Shown here one piece after another: positions 17,347 through 25,827 of a stretch of 43,978 nucleotides of DNA. This DNA comes from Opitutaceae bacterium. GTDB lineage: Bacteria; Verrucomicrobiota; Verrucomicrobiia; Opitutales; Opitutaceae. The position numbers and the translations under genes were made by a program. The stretch lies in contig JAUSID010000267.1 of the NCBI GenBank assembly GCA_030648295.1, forward strand, positions 1 through 43,978, written 5' to 3'. Under the pieces are notes generated by a model. It searched no databases. It worked only from the letters and a program-made list of their open reading frames with translations, and was not told where the DNA came from. Every line of letters starts with the position of its first letter. The first letter of the stretch is position 1.

Positions 17347-18876
17347 TCAGTTGTCCTCGACGGCCTTGTTCTTGCCTTTGCCTTTCTTGCCGGCCTTGCC
17401 CCCGGCCCTGCCTCCGCCCTTGCGGTCGTCCGCTTCCTTCTGGGTCTTCGCCATGAAGACCTCGCGGGTCTTCAGATCGTTTCGCTTCCGGAAGATGTCG
17501 AGCATCGGGTCACCCGTCTTCACCATCCACGCATCGAGCAACTTCGTCAGCCGTTCGCGCTCGGCGCGGTGCTTCGGGTCGTCGATCAGGTTCTTCAATG
17601 CGTCGGGATCAGTCGTGTAGTTGTACATTTCCTCCAGGACACGGTGATCAAACAGGTTCAGTCGCGCCCGCACATCCGAATCCGTTTTGGCGAGCACCTG
17701 CATCCGGCGATAGGTGATCGTGCCCTTCGTCGCCGTTGCCATCATGCGCTCGCCGTTCGACCACGGGTTGAACAGGTAGCCGTACTCCTTCGTGATGATC
17801 GAACGCATGGGATGCCGGTTGCCGCCCGCGTTCTCATTGTACTCGGCCACCATGTAATCGCGACCCTCCTGGGTTTCGCCGCGCAACACGGGCGCGAAGC
17901 TTCGGCCGTCCATCCCTTTCGGATGCGACCGGCCCAGCACGTCCAGGATCGTCGGCAGCATGTCGACCGCCGAAATCAAATGCCGATCGTCCACCGAGCC
18001 GGGCTTCGTCACGCCGGGCCAGCGGACCATCCAGGGCGTGCGCGTGCTGTGAAAGTAGAGTTGCGTCTTCGCAAACGGCAGCGGCATGCCGTGGTCCGAC
18101 AGGAAGACGAGCAGCGTGCGGTCCTTTTCGCCGGACTCCTCCAGGGCGCGCAGAATGTAGCCGAGGCTGTCGTCGCCGCGGCGGACGGTGGAATAATACT
18201 GCGCCAGCTCCCGCCGGACCTCGGGATCATCCGGCAGGAATCCGGGCACCGGCACCTCCCCGGCCGTGAACACCCGGCTCGGCACGTTCGGATCGCCTTC
18301 GCCGCGCTCGTTGTAGAACGGCTTGTGCGGATCGGCGATGTTGAGGTTCAGGAAGAACGGCTTCCCCGCCTTCTTCGCCTCGCTCATCCCGTATTTCGCC
18401 GAGAGGTAGTAGGACTCCGGGTTCTTCGGCGTCGCGTGTTTGCCCTCGAGCAGTTTGTCGAGTTCAACATCCCACGCCGGGTACGGATAGTAGGGCGTGG
18501 AGTGCGACACCTTGTGGCGGATGCCGGTGAAGTAGCCCGCGGCTTTCAGCAGGTCAGAGATGTGCGGATGCTTCGGGTTCTTCACCTGGTAAAACCCTTC
18601 GACGCCGTTGTTGTGCGGGTAGCACCCGGAGTACATCACGTTGCGCGAAGGCATGCAGTTGCCGACCTGTACGAACGCGTGGTTGAACCGCAGGCTCTCC
18701 GACGCGAGCCGGTCCATGTTCGGCGTGGTGCCCTTCAGCTTGCAGCCATAGACGCCGACCGAGTCGCAGCTCATGTCGTCCATGGTGATGATGAGCAGGT
18801 TCAACGGCCGCTCGGCCGCGCGGGCGAGCAGCCCGGTGAGCAGGAGAATTCCGGCAAGGAAAAAGCGGTGTGTCAT
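17347..18876 (-). CDS. Exported S1-family sulfatase
   Basis: Sulfatase of 509 residues from the ATG at 18876, which opens a good signal peptide (MTHRFFLAGILLLTGLLARA). The frame continues upstream to 19092 only through a TCTTAC/GAGAAC microsatellite. Motifs: MDDMS 32-36, formylglycine motif CMPSR with cysteine 74, HK-V-S-H at 121-125 (K-x-x-H spacing), ADPHKPFYNE, SDHGMPLPFAKTQLY. The K-x-x-H and the SDHGMPLPF.KT.LY block recall heparan-sulfatase/sulfamidase-like subfamilies. The tail is the most Lys/Gly-rich of all (GGGRAGGKAGKKGKGKNK). It stands 205 bases from the upstream sulfatase. Confidence 0.92.
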   Translation of the reverse strand: MTHRFFLAGILLLTGLLARAAERPLNLLIITMDDMSCDSVGVYGCKLKGTTPNMDRLASESLRFNHAFVQVGNCMPSRNVMYSGCYPHNNGVEGFYQVKNPKHPHISDLLKAAGYFTGIRHKVSHSTPYYPYPAWDVELDKLLEGKHATPKNPESYYLSAKYGMSEAKKAGKPFFLNLNIADPHKPFYNERGEGDPNVPSRVFTAGEVPVPGFLPDDPEVRRELAQYYSTVRRGDDSLGYILRALEESGEKDRTLLVFLSDHGMPLPFAKTQLYFHSTRTPWMVRWPGVTKPGSVDDRHLISAVDMLPTILDVLGRSHPKGMDGRSFAPVLRGETQEGRDYMVAEYNENAGGNRHPMRSIITKEYGYLFNPWSNGERMMATATKGTITYRRMQVLAKTDSDVRARLNLFDHRVLEEMYNYTTDPDALKNLIDDPKHRAERERLTKLLDAWMVKTGDPMLDIFRKRNDLKTREVFMAKTQKEADDRKGGGRAGGKAGKKGKGKNKAVEDN

Positions 18877-18930
18877 GGGTGTGAAAGCGATGAGGATGCC
18901 CTGGGATGTCGGAGCTTGGGAGGATAGAAT

Positions 18931-19020
18931 CGTTCTCGTTCTCTTACTCTTACTCTTACTCTTTCTCTCGTTGGTTGAATTCAGGGAGAAAGAGAACGAG
19001 AAAGAGGAAAGAGAACGAAC
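18931..19020. repeat. TCTTAC hexamer array with an inverted arm
   Basis: The left part (18931-18972) is CGTTCTCGTTCTC followed by three and a half TCTTAC units and CTTTCTCTCG; the right part (18991-19020) is AGAGAACGAGAAAGAGG and so on, a purine-rich reverse complement of the left side. It can fold into a long imperfect pyrimidine/purine hairpin. It lies in the spacer between two sulfatase genes. Confidence 0.8.
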
Positions 19021-19081
19021 CGGAAATTTCTCCTTTGGTTTCGGCCGCCGTGCGGTGAGCAAGAGTTGCGCTCGGATTGTT

Positions 19082-20743
19082 TCACGGTGCAACGAACACG
19101 GGTGCCCAGAGTCCCTCTCTGAGCTCAGGCGTGGTGCCGGACCGCGGGAACGTTGTTTTCACCGCGGCATGAAGTTTCCGCGAGAGTTCCTGCACGGTCG
19201 TCGCATGCGCGGGGAGACCCGCCAGATTCGTGATTTCCTTCGGATCCGAATCGTGATCGTAAAGCTCGCGTCCCTGCGCGCCCTCGGCCCATTCGGTGTA
19301 GCGCCAGCGTTCGGTACGCAGGCTGTAGCCGGAAAACCGGCCGCCCGCTGCTCCTTTCGTGCTGCTGTCGCCTTTCGCGACCGTGCTCCCCTTCATCTTG
19401 CCGCCCTTCTTCGCGCCGGCCGCCGCACCCGCGCCAACCGCTCGCACCACCTGGGTCACTGCCCAGCCGCGTCCCGTCACCGCCGCGTTCTTCAACATCG
19501 GCACCAAGCTCTGGCCCTGCAGGTTCGCCGGGGTCGTCACGCCGCACAACTCGGCCAGGGTCGGGAAAAGATCGACGTGGCTGATGGGCGCTTTTGCGAC
19601 CACACCCGTCTGTGACACATCGGGCGCGACGATCAGCAGCGGCACCCGCGCGCTCTCCTCGAAAAGGCTGCTCTTTTGCCACAGCCCGTGCTCACCCACG
19701 TGATAGCCGTGGTCACTCGTGAAAACGATCACCGTACTGTCGGCCAGCCCGAGCCGGTCGAGCGCCGCGACCACGCGACCCACTTGCGCGTCCATAAAGC
19801 TGATACTCGCGTAATAACCCTGGAGTGCCTGCCGCCGCAGGTCATCGGTCAGCGCATCCTGCTCGCGCTTGTAACTCATCAATGCCGCGGCCGGGAGATC
19901 GGCCTGATCCTCCTTCACACCCTGCACCACCGGCATCTGTGCCTCGGGATAATAGCCGTAATATGGATTCTTCGGCGCGACATACGGGGTGTGTGGGCGG
20001 AAAAAGCCCACGGCGAGGAAGAACGGCCGGTCCTTCTTTTTGGCAAAACGCTCCAGCACCCACTCGGCATCTTCGGCGATTTTGCCATCGGTGTGATGCT
20101 CATCGCTTTTCGGCGAGGCGTACCAGCTCAAGGTCGCGCCGAACGAACCGGGTGTCAGCGTCTTGATCCGCGGATGTTCCTCGGTTCGATCGACCCCGGC
20201 CGGATTGAGCTCCATTTCCCACGAAGCGGGATCGTCGTGACCATCGGTCCCAATCGAGTTCGGCACGTTGTAGTGGTACAGCTTGCCGATTCGGCCGGCG
20301 AAATATCCCTGCTGCCGGAACGCCTGCGGCAGGCTCAACTGTGACGGAATCGTCTGCCGGAATATCTGCGAATTCTGGAGTATCCCGGTGCTGTTGGGAT
20401 AAAGCCCCGTGAGCATCGAGTTGCGGCTCGGCCCGCACAGCGGGTAGGCGCAATACGCCCGCTCGAACCGGACGCCGCGCGCGGCGAGCCGGTCGATGTT
20501 CGGCGTCTTCGCGCGCGGGTCGCCATAGCAGCCGAGCAGGTTGTTCAGATCGTCCGCGATCAGGAAAAGGACATTCTTGCGCGGCGGCGTCGCGGCTTCG
20601 ACCCGGGCCGCGCCGCCGGCGAGGACCAGCCCGCACAGCACGGCGAGTACGCCTGCACGCCACGAACCGGTTGCGATGACCGCGGGATACGCCCGCGCCG
20701 CGATTTGGTCACATGAGCCGGCGAAAAATGATGGGGTGTTCAT
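19082..20743 (-). CDS. Exported iduronate-2-sulfatase-like S1 sulfatase
   Basis: Sulfatase of 553 residues from the ATG at 20743. The N-terminus has a 28-residue polar leader before the hydrophobic segment (29-50). Motifs: ADDLN 63-67, formylglycine motif CGPSR with cysteine 103 in the context YCAYPLCGPSR, GKLYH (K-x-x-H), FFRPHTPYVAP, TSDHGYHVGEHG, all as in iduronate-2-sulfatase-like enzymes. A Lys/Gly/Ala-rich insert of about 35 residues (about 19335-19440) sits in the last quarter, and there is no basic tail. Paralogue of the CNVSR enzyme at 3362-4888. Uronate-2-sulfate substrates are suggested by family only. Confidence 0.9.
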   Translation of the reverse strand: MNTPSFFAGSCDQIAARAYPAVIATGSWRAGVLAVLCGLVLAGGAARVEAATPPRKNVLFLIADDLNNLLGCYGDPRAKTPNIDRLAARGVRFERAYCAYPLCGPSRNSMLTGLYPNSTGILQNSQIFRQTIPSQLSLPQAFRQQGYFAGRIGKLYHYNVPNSIGTDGHDDPASWEMELNPAGVDRTEEHPRIKTLTPGSFGATLSWYASPKSDEHHTDGKIAEDAEWVLERFAKKKDRPFFLAVGFFRPHTPYVAPKNPYYGYYPEAQMPVVQGVKEDQADLPAAALMSYKREQDALTDDLRRQALQGYYASISFMDAQVGRVVAALDRLGLADSTVIVFTSDHGYHVGEHGLWQKSSLFEESARVPLLIVAPDVSQTGVVAKAPISHVDLFPTLAELCGVTTPANLQGQSLVPMLKNAAVTGRGWAVTQVVRAVGAGAAAGAKKGGKMKGSTVAKGDSSTKGAAGGRFSGYSLRTERWRYTEWAEGAQGRELYDHDSDPKEITNLAGLPAHATTVQELSRKLHAAVKTTFPRSGTTPELREGLWAPVFVAP

Positions 20744-21046
20744 GGTCAGAATCGATTGGGCGGCGAACAGGCTCGTTTCCGGGGGAACGTCTCTTTGCCG
20801 GTTCCGCCACCTCGACGGCAAGGTTGAACTTTAGCCCGCATTCTTCATCCTCTTGCCGCCATTCAATGTTCGGTGGGTCTTCGACCAGATGCCGGCGATC
20901 GCAGATCCGGTGATCATGCGGGCTAAAAGCAAAACCGCGGCAGCGGTTTTGCCTAAGCCGGGAAATCATGGAGGGCGCGCTGCCGGGGTGCACCCGAACA
21001 CCTTGGCCTATTCGCCGCCGAGAAGAAGGGTCGAATTTCCCGGCTG
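20744..21046. other. 303-base spacer occupied by a composite repeat
   Basis: No gene. Bases 20831-21045 are copy 1 of the composite inverted-repeat element. Bases 20744-20830 show no motif I recognise. Confidence 0.7.
20831..21045 (+). repeat. Composite inverted-repeat element, copy 1
   Basis: Three nested parts in order. (1) TTAGCCCGCAT (20831-20841) pairs perfectly with ATGCGGGCTAA (20916-20926). (2) A perfect hairpin follows at once: GCAAAACCGC (20929-20938), loop GGCA, GCGGTTTTGC (20943-20952). (3) AGCCGGGAAAT (20956-20966) pairs with ATTTCCCGGCT (21035-21045). The end lies one base from the stop codon of the sulfatase at 21047. The second copy at 30298-30514 has the same order and orientation. 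Confidence 0.85.
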
Positions 21047-22513
21047 CTACTCGCGCGACCACTTGCTGATCCACGGATCCTTTGTCGCGGCCTGGAAGGC
21101 CTTCAGCTTCGCAATCAGTTCGTCCTTCAACGCCCGGTGTGCGGCACGGTCCGCGAGATTCACGATTTCGTCCGGATCCGTCTCCAGGTCGTAGAGCTCG
21201 AATTCCGGCCGGTGGACGAACTGCTCGATCTTCCGCCGGCCGTAAACCCCGCCGCCATTGTTCTTCGCGCTCATCCACGTGGGCGACTGGAAAAGGTCCA
21301 ATGCGAATGGATACGCCAGCCCGCTCGCGAGGTTGTGGATCAGCTTGTAGCGCGGGGTCCGGACCATCCGCATCGGGTAATACATCGTCACCTCGTGAAA
21401 GGTGTGGGACCCGTAAACCTCGGCGCGATCCGGCAGCGGCGCGCCATCGAACCCGGCCCGAAACGAGCGGCCATCGAAAGCCATTCCAGTACGCAACGCG
21501 CCCGCCGCGTCGAGCAGCGTCGGCGCGAGATCCACGAAAGAGACCATCGCGGACTGCACGCCACCACGCCGTTTTTGGTCAGGCGCGCGCACAATCAGCG
21601 GCAAACGGATTCCCGGGTCATAAAGCGTCGTCTTCGCGCCGACAAACGCCGGGCCGTTGTCCGAGAGGTAAACAATGATCGTCCGCTCGTATTGGCCGGC
21701 CGCCTTTAACAGCTGCACGAGCCGGCCCACGCCCTGGTCGAGCCGCGAAACCGCCTGATAGTACTCTGCCAGTTCGGCGCGAGATTCGGGCGTGTCGGGC
21801 AGAAACGGCGGCACGATCACATCCGTGGGCCGGTAGACCACCGGAGTGATCCCGGGGTAGCCCTGCGCGCGATTGCCGAACGGATTTGGCTTCGGGTAGG
21901 TGTCGAACGACGGCTTGCCGTTGGGCAGAACGATGTTCGCGCGATGCGGATCGTCGCTCGCATAATACAGGAAAAATGGGCGGGCGTCCCTGGCCTCGAT
22001 GAACGCCCGCGTCTGCTCCGCCATTGCCACCGGACTCCGGCCGAGACTTTCCGGATCGTTCGCCGCGCCGCCGGAAAGCACGGTCTGGAACGCGTAGACC
22101 ACCTCCGGCGCGACGTGGAATTTTCCAACGCGCGCCGTCCGATAGCCCGCCTCGCCGAACAGGACCGGCAGGCCCTTGATGTGATCGAACGACTGAAAGT
22201 GATGCACCTGGTGCTGCAACCCGTACATCCCGTTCTGGTGATTGTGCAGCCCGCTCAGGATGACCGAGCGCGAGGGACTGCAGCTGGCCGTGGTGCAGAA
22301 CGCATTCGTGAACCGCGTGCCCTCCGCCGCGAGCGCATCGAGATGCGGCGTCTTGATTACGCGATTGCCGTAACAGCCGAGCGCATCGGTGCCGTGATCG
22401 TCGGCCACGATCATCACGATGTTCGGGCGCGAGGGCGGTGGCGCGGCGGCGGCCGCGACACTCACGGCCAGACTCAACCCGATCGAGAGGAAAAGCAGGG
22501 GCGCGGTTTTCAT
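21047..22513 (-). CDS. Exported heparan-N-sulfatase-like S1 sulfatase
   Basis: Sulfatase of 488 residues, the first of the run and 115 bases downstream of fcl. It has a signal peptide (1-23), ADDHG 37-41, formylglycine motif CSPSR with cysteine 78 in the context FCTTASCSPSR, a following GLHNHQNGMYG segment, GKFHVAP, SDDPHR, SDNGPAFVGAKTTLYDPGIR. The HNHQNG.YG loop and the GK-F-H-V-AP motif are those of sulfamidase (SGSH)-like enzymes, so N-sulfoglucosamine or another amino-sugar sulfate is a reasonable guess. There is no basic tail. The start at 22513 is the only ATG in front of the signal sequence. Confidence 0.92.
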   Translation of the reverse strand: MKTAPLLFLSIGLSLAVSVAAAAAPPPSRPNIVMIVADDHGTDALGCYGNRVIKTPHLDALAAEGTRFTNAFCTTASCSPSRSVILSGLHNHQNGMYGLQHQVHHFQSFDHIKGLPVLFGEAGYRTARVGKFHVAPEVVYAFQTVLSGGAANDPESLGRSPVAMAEQTRAFIEARDARPFFLYYASDDPHRANIVLPNGKPSFDTYPKPNPFGNRAQGYPGITPVVYRPTDVIVPPFLPDTPESRAELAEYYQAVSRLDQGVGRLVQLLKAAGQYERTIIVYLSDNGPAFVGAKTTLYDPGIRLPLIVRAPDQKRRGGVQSAMVSFVDLAPTLLDAAGALRTGMAFDGRSFRAGFDGAPLPDRAEVYGSHTFHEVTMYYPMRMVRTPRYKLIHNLASGLAYPFALDLFQSPTWMSAKNNGGGVYGRRKIEQFVHRPEFELYDLETDPDEIVNLADRAAHRALKDELIAKLKAFQAATKDPWISKWSRE

Positions 22514-22628
22514 GGCGAAGAACGATAGCTCACATTCCCAACGGACTTCGCGCGAGGCGAAACATGCTCCGACTGGCGCCAGGCTCCACTCGATGAAATC
22601 TGCGGCGGCGAGGCCGCATCCACTTCGC

Positions 22629-23564
22629 TCACGAGCGCAGTGCGTGGGCGGCGTTCTCCGCCCGGAAGCTCGCGTAGGTTTTCTCGATTCCCTCGCGCAG
22701 CCCGGTGCGCGCCTTCCAGCCCAGCGCGGTCAGTTTCGAAACATCCATCAGCTTTCGCGGCGTCCCGTCCGGTTTCGATTGGTCCCACACGATCCGGCCC
22801 GTGAATCCGGTCACGGCCGCGACGGTCTCGGTCAGCTCGCGAATGGTCACATCCGTTCCCGTGCCGACGTTGATCCAGTCGGGCGGATTATCGAGCCGCA
22901 GCAGGAACGCGCCCGCGTCGGCGAGATCGTCGACGTGGAGGAATTCGCGCCGGGGCGAACCCGTACCCCATGCCGTCATTTCCGCGCGGTTCTCCTCCCG
23001 CGCCTCGTGAAACCGCCGGATCAGGGCCGGCAGCACATGCGAGTTCTGCGGATGATAATTATCCCCCGGTCCATAAAGATTCGTCGGCATGGCCGAGTGG
23101 AACAGGACGCCGTATTGCTTTCGGTAATACTGGCAGAGTTTCAGGCCTGTAATCTTGGCGATGGCGTACGCCTCGTTCGTCGGCTCCAGCGCGCTGGTCA
23201 GCAGCGAGTCCTCCGCCATCGGCTGTGGCGCCAGCTTCGGATAAATGCACGAGCTCCCCAGGAACAGCAGCCGTTTTGTCCCCTGCCGGTAGGCCGCGTG
23301 GATCGTGTTCGCGGCAATGGCGAGGTTGTCGTAAAGGAACTCCGCCGGATACGTGTGGTTGGCGTGAATGCCACCCACCTTGCCCGCGGCGATGATCGCA
23401 ACGTCGGGTTTCTCCATCGCGTAGAATCGATTCACCGCCTCCTGGTTCGTCAGGTCGAGTTCGCGCCGCGTGCGCAAGAGCAACGATACGCCGGGGTCGT
23501 GCTCGAACCGCCGGACGAGCGCGCCGCCGACCATCCCGGTGTGGCCCGCAATGAAGAGCTTCAT
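22629..23564 (-). CDS. fcl: GDP-L-fucose synthase
   Basis: Cytoplasmic NADPH-dependent 3,5-epimerase/4-reductase that converts GDP-4-keto-6-deoxy-D-mannose to GDP-L-fucose. The 311-residue length is typical. The Rossmann motif GHTGMVG lies at 7-13, SSCIYP at 104-109, and the SDR catalytic pair is Y133-x3-K137 in [19 protein letters not shown] follows at 162-170. The ATG overlaps the stop of gmd (ATGA at 23561-23564), so the two are translationally coupled. Also called wcaG in capsule clusters. Its position just upstream of a sulfatase run on the same strand is unusual, since it is biosynthetic. Confidence 0.95.
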   Translation of the reverse strand: MKLFIAGHTGMVGGALVRRFEHDPGVSLLLRTRRELDLTNQEAVNRFYAMEKPDVAIIAAGKVGGIHANHTYPAEFLYDNLAIAANTIHAAYRQGTKRLLFLGSSCIYPKLAPQPMAEDSLLTSALEPTNEAYAIAKITGLKLCQYYRKQYGVLFHSAMPTNLYGPGDNYHPQNSHVLPALIRRFHEAREENRAEMTAWGTGSPRREFLHVDDLADAGAFLLRLDNPPDWINVGTGTDVTIRELTETVAAVTGFTGRIVWDQSKPDGTPRKLMDVSKLTALGWKARTGLREGIEKTYASFRAENAAHALRS

Positions 23565-24595
23565 GCGAACGGTCCGCTCGACATGGCGGGCAGTTTCGCC
23601 ACGCGCGCCTCGTGCTTCGCCAGCGCGAGGTCGTGATCCACCATGATTTTCACGAGCTCCTTAAACCGCACCTTCGGCTCCCAGCCGAGCTGCCGCCGCG
23701 CCTTCGCCGGATCGCCGATCAGCAGGTCGACCTCGGCCGGCCGCTCGTAACGCGTGTCGTGTTTCACGTATTTCCGCCAGTCGAGGTCCAGCCGCCCGAA
23801 CGTCTCGGCACAAAACTCCTCGACGCTGTGGCTCTCGTTCGTCGCAACGACATAATCGTCCGGCGCATCCTGCTGCAGCATCAGCCACATCATCTCGACG
23901 TACTCCCTGGCGTACCCCCAGTCCCGCCGCGCCGCGAGATTGCCCAGATACAGCGAGTCCTGTAGGCCCAGCTTGATGCGCGTCGCGGCCCGCGTGATCT
24001 TGCGGGTGACGAACGTTTCACCCCGGCGCGGGCTCTCATGGTTGAAGAGGATCCCATTGGATGCGTGGAGCGCATAGCTTTCGCGGTAGTTCACCGTGAG
24101 CCAATACGCGTAAACCTTCGCGCAGCCGTACGGCGACCGCGGCCAGAACGGCGTCGCCTCCGTCTGCGGCACCTGCTGCACCCGGCCGAACATCTCGGAC
24201 GACGACGCCTGGTAATAGCGCACTTTCTTCACCAGCCCCGCCTCGCGAATTGCCTCCAGGATCCGCTGGGCGCCCAGTCCATCGACGTCGCCGGTGTATT
24301 CAGGAATATCGAACGACACGCGGACGTGGGACTGCGCCCCGAGATTGTAGACTTCGTCCGGCTGCAACGCATACAGCAGCTTCACCATCTGGACCGAGTC
24401 CGCGAGATCGCCGTAGTGCAGGAACAGCCGGACGCCATTCACGTGGGGATCGCGATACAGGTGATCGATCCGGCTGGTGTTGAAGGTCGAGGCGCGGCGA
24501 ATGACGCCGTGGACCTCGTAGCCTTTTTCGAGCAGCAGTTCGGCGAGATAGGAACCGTCCTGGCCCGTGATGCCGGTGATGAGAGCTTTTTTCAT
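23561..24595 (-). CDS. gmd: GDP-mannose 4,6-dehydratase
   Basis: Converts GDP-D-mannose to GDP-4-keto-6-deoxy-D-mannose in the cytoplasm, the first step to GDP-L-fucose (also to GDP-rhamnose or perosamine). 344 residues, the usual length. GITGQDGSY at 8-16 binds NADP, SSSEMFG at 131-137 and Y156-x3-K160 supply the SDR catalytic residues, and the [16 protein letters not shown] block at 185-200 is diagnostic. It is the first gene of the minus-strand unit; upstream lie 159 bases that also contain a hairpin at 24711-24729. The direct partner is fcl, with four bases of overlap. Confidence 0.96.
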   Translation of the reverse strand: MKKALITGITGQDGSYLAELLLEKGYEVHGVIRRASTFNTSRIDHLYRDPHVNGVRLFLHYGDLADSVQMVKLLYALQPDEVYNLGAQSHVRVSFDIPEYTGDVDGLGAQRILEAIREAGLVKKVRYYQASSSEMFGRVQQVPQTEATPFWPRSPYGCAKVYAYWLTVNYRESYALHASNGILFNHESPRRGETFVTRKITRAATRIKLGLQDSLYLGNLAARRDWGYAREYVEMMWLMLQQDAPDDYVVATNESHSVEEFCAETFGRLDLDWRKYVKHDTRYERPAEVDLLIGDPAKARRQLGWEPKVRFKELVKIMVDHDLALAKHEARVAKLPAMSSGPFA

Positions 24596-24710
24596 TCCGT
24601 GGCCGGCACGCTACGGGCACCGTCGCGTGGCGGGCAAGCCCGCGAATGAAAAAGACCGCGCTGGCGTCGCGGCCGGCCCCAATTGGAGAAAGAGCAGGGC
24701 CACAGAACGC

Positions 24711-24729
24711 GGGACGTCGCAGACGTCCC
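24711..24729. terminator. Perfect hairpin downstream of the receiver gene, possible terminator
   Basis: GGGACGTC, loop GCA, GACGTCCC: an 8-bp perfect stem 26 bases past the stop of the minus-strand receiver gene and 116 bases before gmd starts. No T-run follows on either strand, so intrinsic termination is doubtful; it may be one more palindromic repeat. Confidence 0.35.
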
Positions 24730-24754
24730 TGCCGCTCACGTCCGAACGGCGGCT

Positions 24755-25117
24755 TCAACGCGGGCCGATGATATCCGCCACGACGGCTCCGAGTCGCAGC
24801 CATTCGTCGTAATTCAGGAAACTGGTGGCGCCCGCCGCCCGCGCCGGCTCGCTGCGGTCGATGCCTGAGACCATCACGATGGGCACGGAAGGATTCGCCT
24901 GCCGCAACTCGCGAATCAACGTCAGGCCGTCCACCTCCCAGGCGCGATGGGTCACGATCGCATCGAGCCGTTCCGTCGCCGCGATCCGCAGCGCCTCGGT
25001 CGCGTCACGACACTCCGTCACCGACGCGTGCGGAAATTTGCGCCGCAGTGTCCTGACGAGCAGGCTCCGGCCATCGACGTTGTCGTCGACGACCAGGAAT
25101 TTTCGTGGTCCCTCCAT
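24755..25117 (-). CDS. Single-domain pseudo-receiver protein
   Basis: A 120-residue protein with the full beta/alpha pattern of a CheY-like receiver domain and nothing else. The start is taken at the ATG at 25117 because the frame upstream translates GC-rich repeat sequence. The acidic pair is present (D11, D12 in VVDDN) and so is the V-D-G turn, but the position of the phosphorylated Asp holds histidine (H57 in DAIVTHRAWEVDG), and the conserved Lys near the C-terminus is asparagine (N102 in FLNYD). It therefore looks unable to accept phosphate in the usual way. Role unknown; it may act by protein contact. No kinase gene is adjacent. Confidence 0.82.
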   Translation of the reverse strand: MEGPRKFLVVDDNVDGRSLLVRTLRRKFPHASVTECRDATEALRIAATERLDAIVTHRAWEVDGLTLIRELRQANPSVPIVMVSGIDRSEPARAAGATSFLNYDEWLRLGAVVADIIGPR

Positions 25118-25443
25118 GTCCCCCGGGTGGGATGGTATCGCGGTGTATTCAAACCGCAATTCACCGGCTACGGCCGGCGGCGCCGCCCCTTCCCGAATTC
25201 TGCATCCGAACGTTTCCGCTGCCCGCCCCGGCGGCCGCGGCGGGCCCGGGGGCCATGCGAGAATCTTTTTTCCGTGTCGAAGCCGCCGCTCCGACGGAAG
25301 GGCGGCTTTCCAGCCGCCCATCCATGGCGCGAAGAAACCCCCGCCGGGGCAGGAAGATGAGATGCGCGCCACCGGCAGCCCCCTCTAATTTTTTGTCGCC
25401 TGAGGCGCCGGGAACTGCTCGCCTCTTCGGCCCAGCTTTTGTC
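25118..25443. other. 326-base divergent spacer
   Basis: Separates the minus-strand receiver gene from the plus-strand small gene at 25444, so promoters in both directions may lie here, but I see no confident boxes. It contains a perfect hairpin at 25300-25319 (GGGCGGCT, loop TTCC, AGCCGCCC) whose minus-strand translation GGWKAALP is a repeat signature. Confidence 0.55.
25300..25319. repeat. GGGCGGCT hairpin repeat
   Basis: Perfect 8-bp stem with loop TTCC in the divergent spacer; likely a member of a dispersed repeat family. Confidence 0.6.
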
Positions 25444-25812
25444 ATGGACCCCCAAGCCCTCGCCGTGATCGACGGCACCCTCTGTCAGCTCACCCGCGAT
25501 GGCAACCGCGCGGCCGGCCACGCCCCGCTCGCCACCGCCGTCGTCGAGTTTCGTCACGGGCCGATGCGCTATTATGTACGCGAGCATCCGTTTGGGTTGC
25601 TGCCGGGCCTGCCGAATCTCTACTGCCTGGATGCCGGGTTCCGCTTGCAATGGATGGCCGAGTGGCCGGATCCGTCGGACCCGTGTGCTTCCATTGTCGG
25701 AGATGAAGGCAACACCCTCGTGGCGCTCTCGGCGAGCGGCACCGTGGTGCGGCTCGATGCCAGCACCGGCCGGCTGCTCCGCGTCGAATCGGCGATGGCG
25801 GCCGCAAGTTGA
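25444..25812 (+). CDS. Small protein of unknown function
   Basis: A 122-residue protein starting at the ATG at 25444 (MDPQALAVIDG). I do not recognise the family. It has no signal peptide or membrane segment. The C-terminal part (SASGTVVRLDASTGRLLRVE) resembles one blade of a PQQ/YncE-type beta-propeller repeat, and the sequence is rich in aromatic and Pro residues in the middle (YYVREHPFGLLPGLPNLY), which argues for a real folded protein over chance. It converges with the membrane protein gene ending at 25828, 15 bases away. The frame is open upstream but that part translates repeats. Confidence 0.6.
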   Translation: MDPQALAVIDGTLCQLTRDGNRAAGHAPLATAVVEFRHGPMRYYVREHPFGLLPGLPNLYCLDAGFRLQWMAEWPDPSDPCASIVGDEGNTLVALSASGTVVRLDASTGRLLRVESAMAAAS

Positions 25813-25827
25813 ACGTGGGCAGGCCAA

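Noticed and set aside
18877-19092. N-terminal extension of the sulfatase at 17347 (Ser/Phe and Lys/Ser repeats)
   Set aside because: It is a translation of the TCTTAC/GAGAAC microsatellite; a good signal peptide starts at 18876.
21082-22528. Plus-strand frames opposite the sulfatase at 21047-22513 as genes
   Set aside because: Arg/His-rich shadows with no recognisable motif and full overlap with a clear sulfatase.
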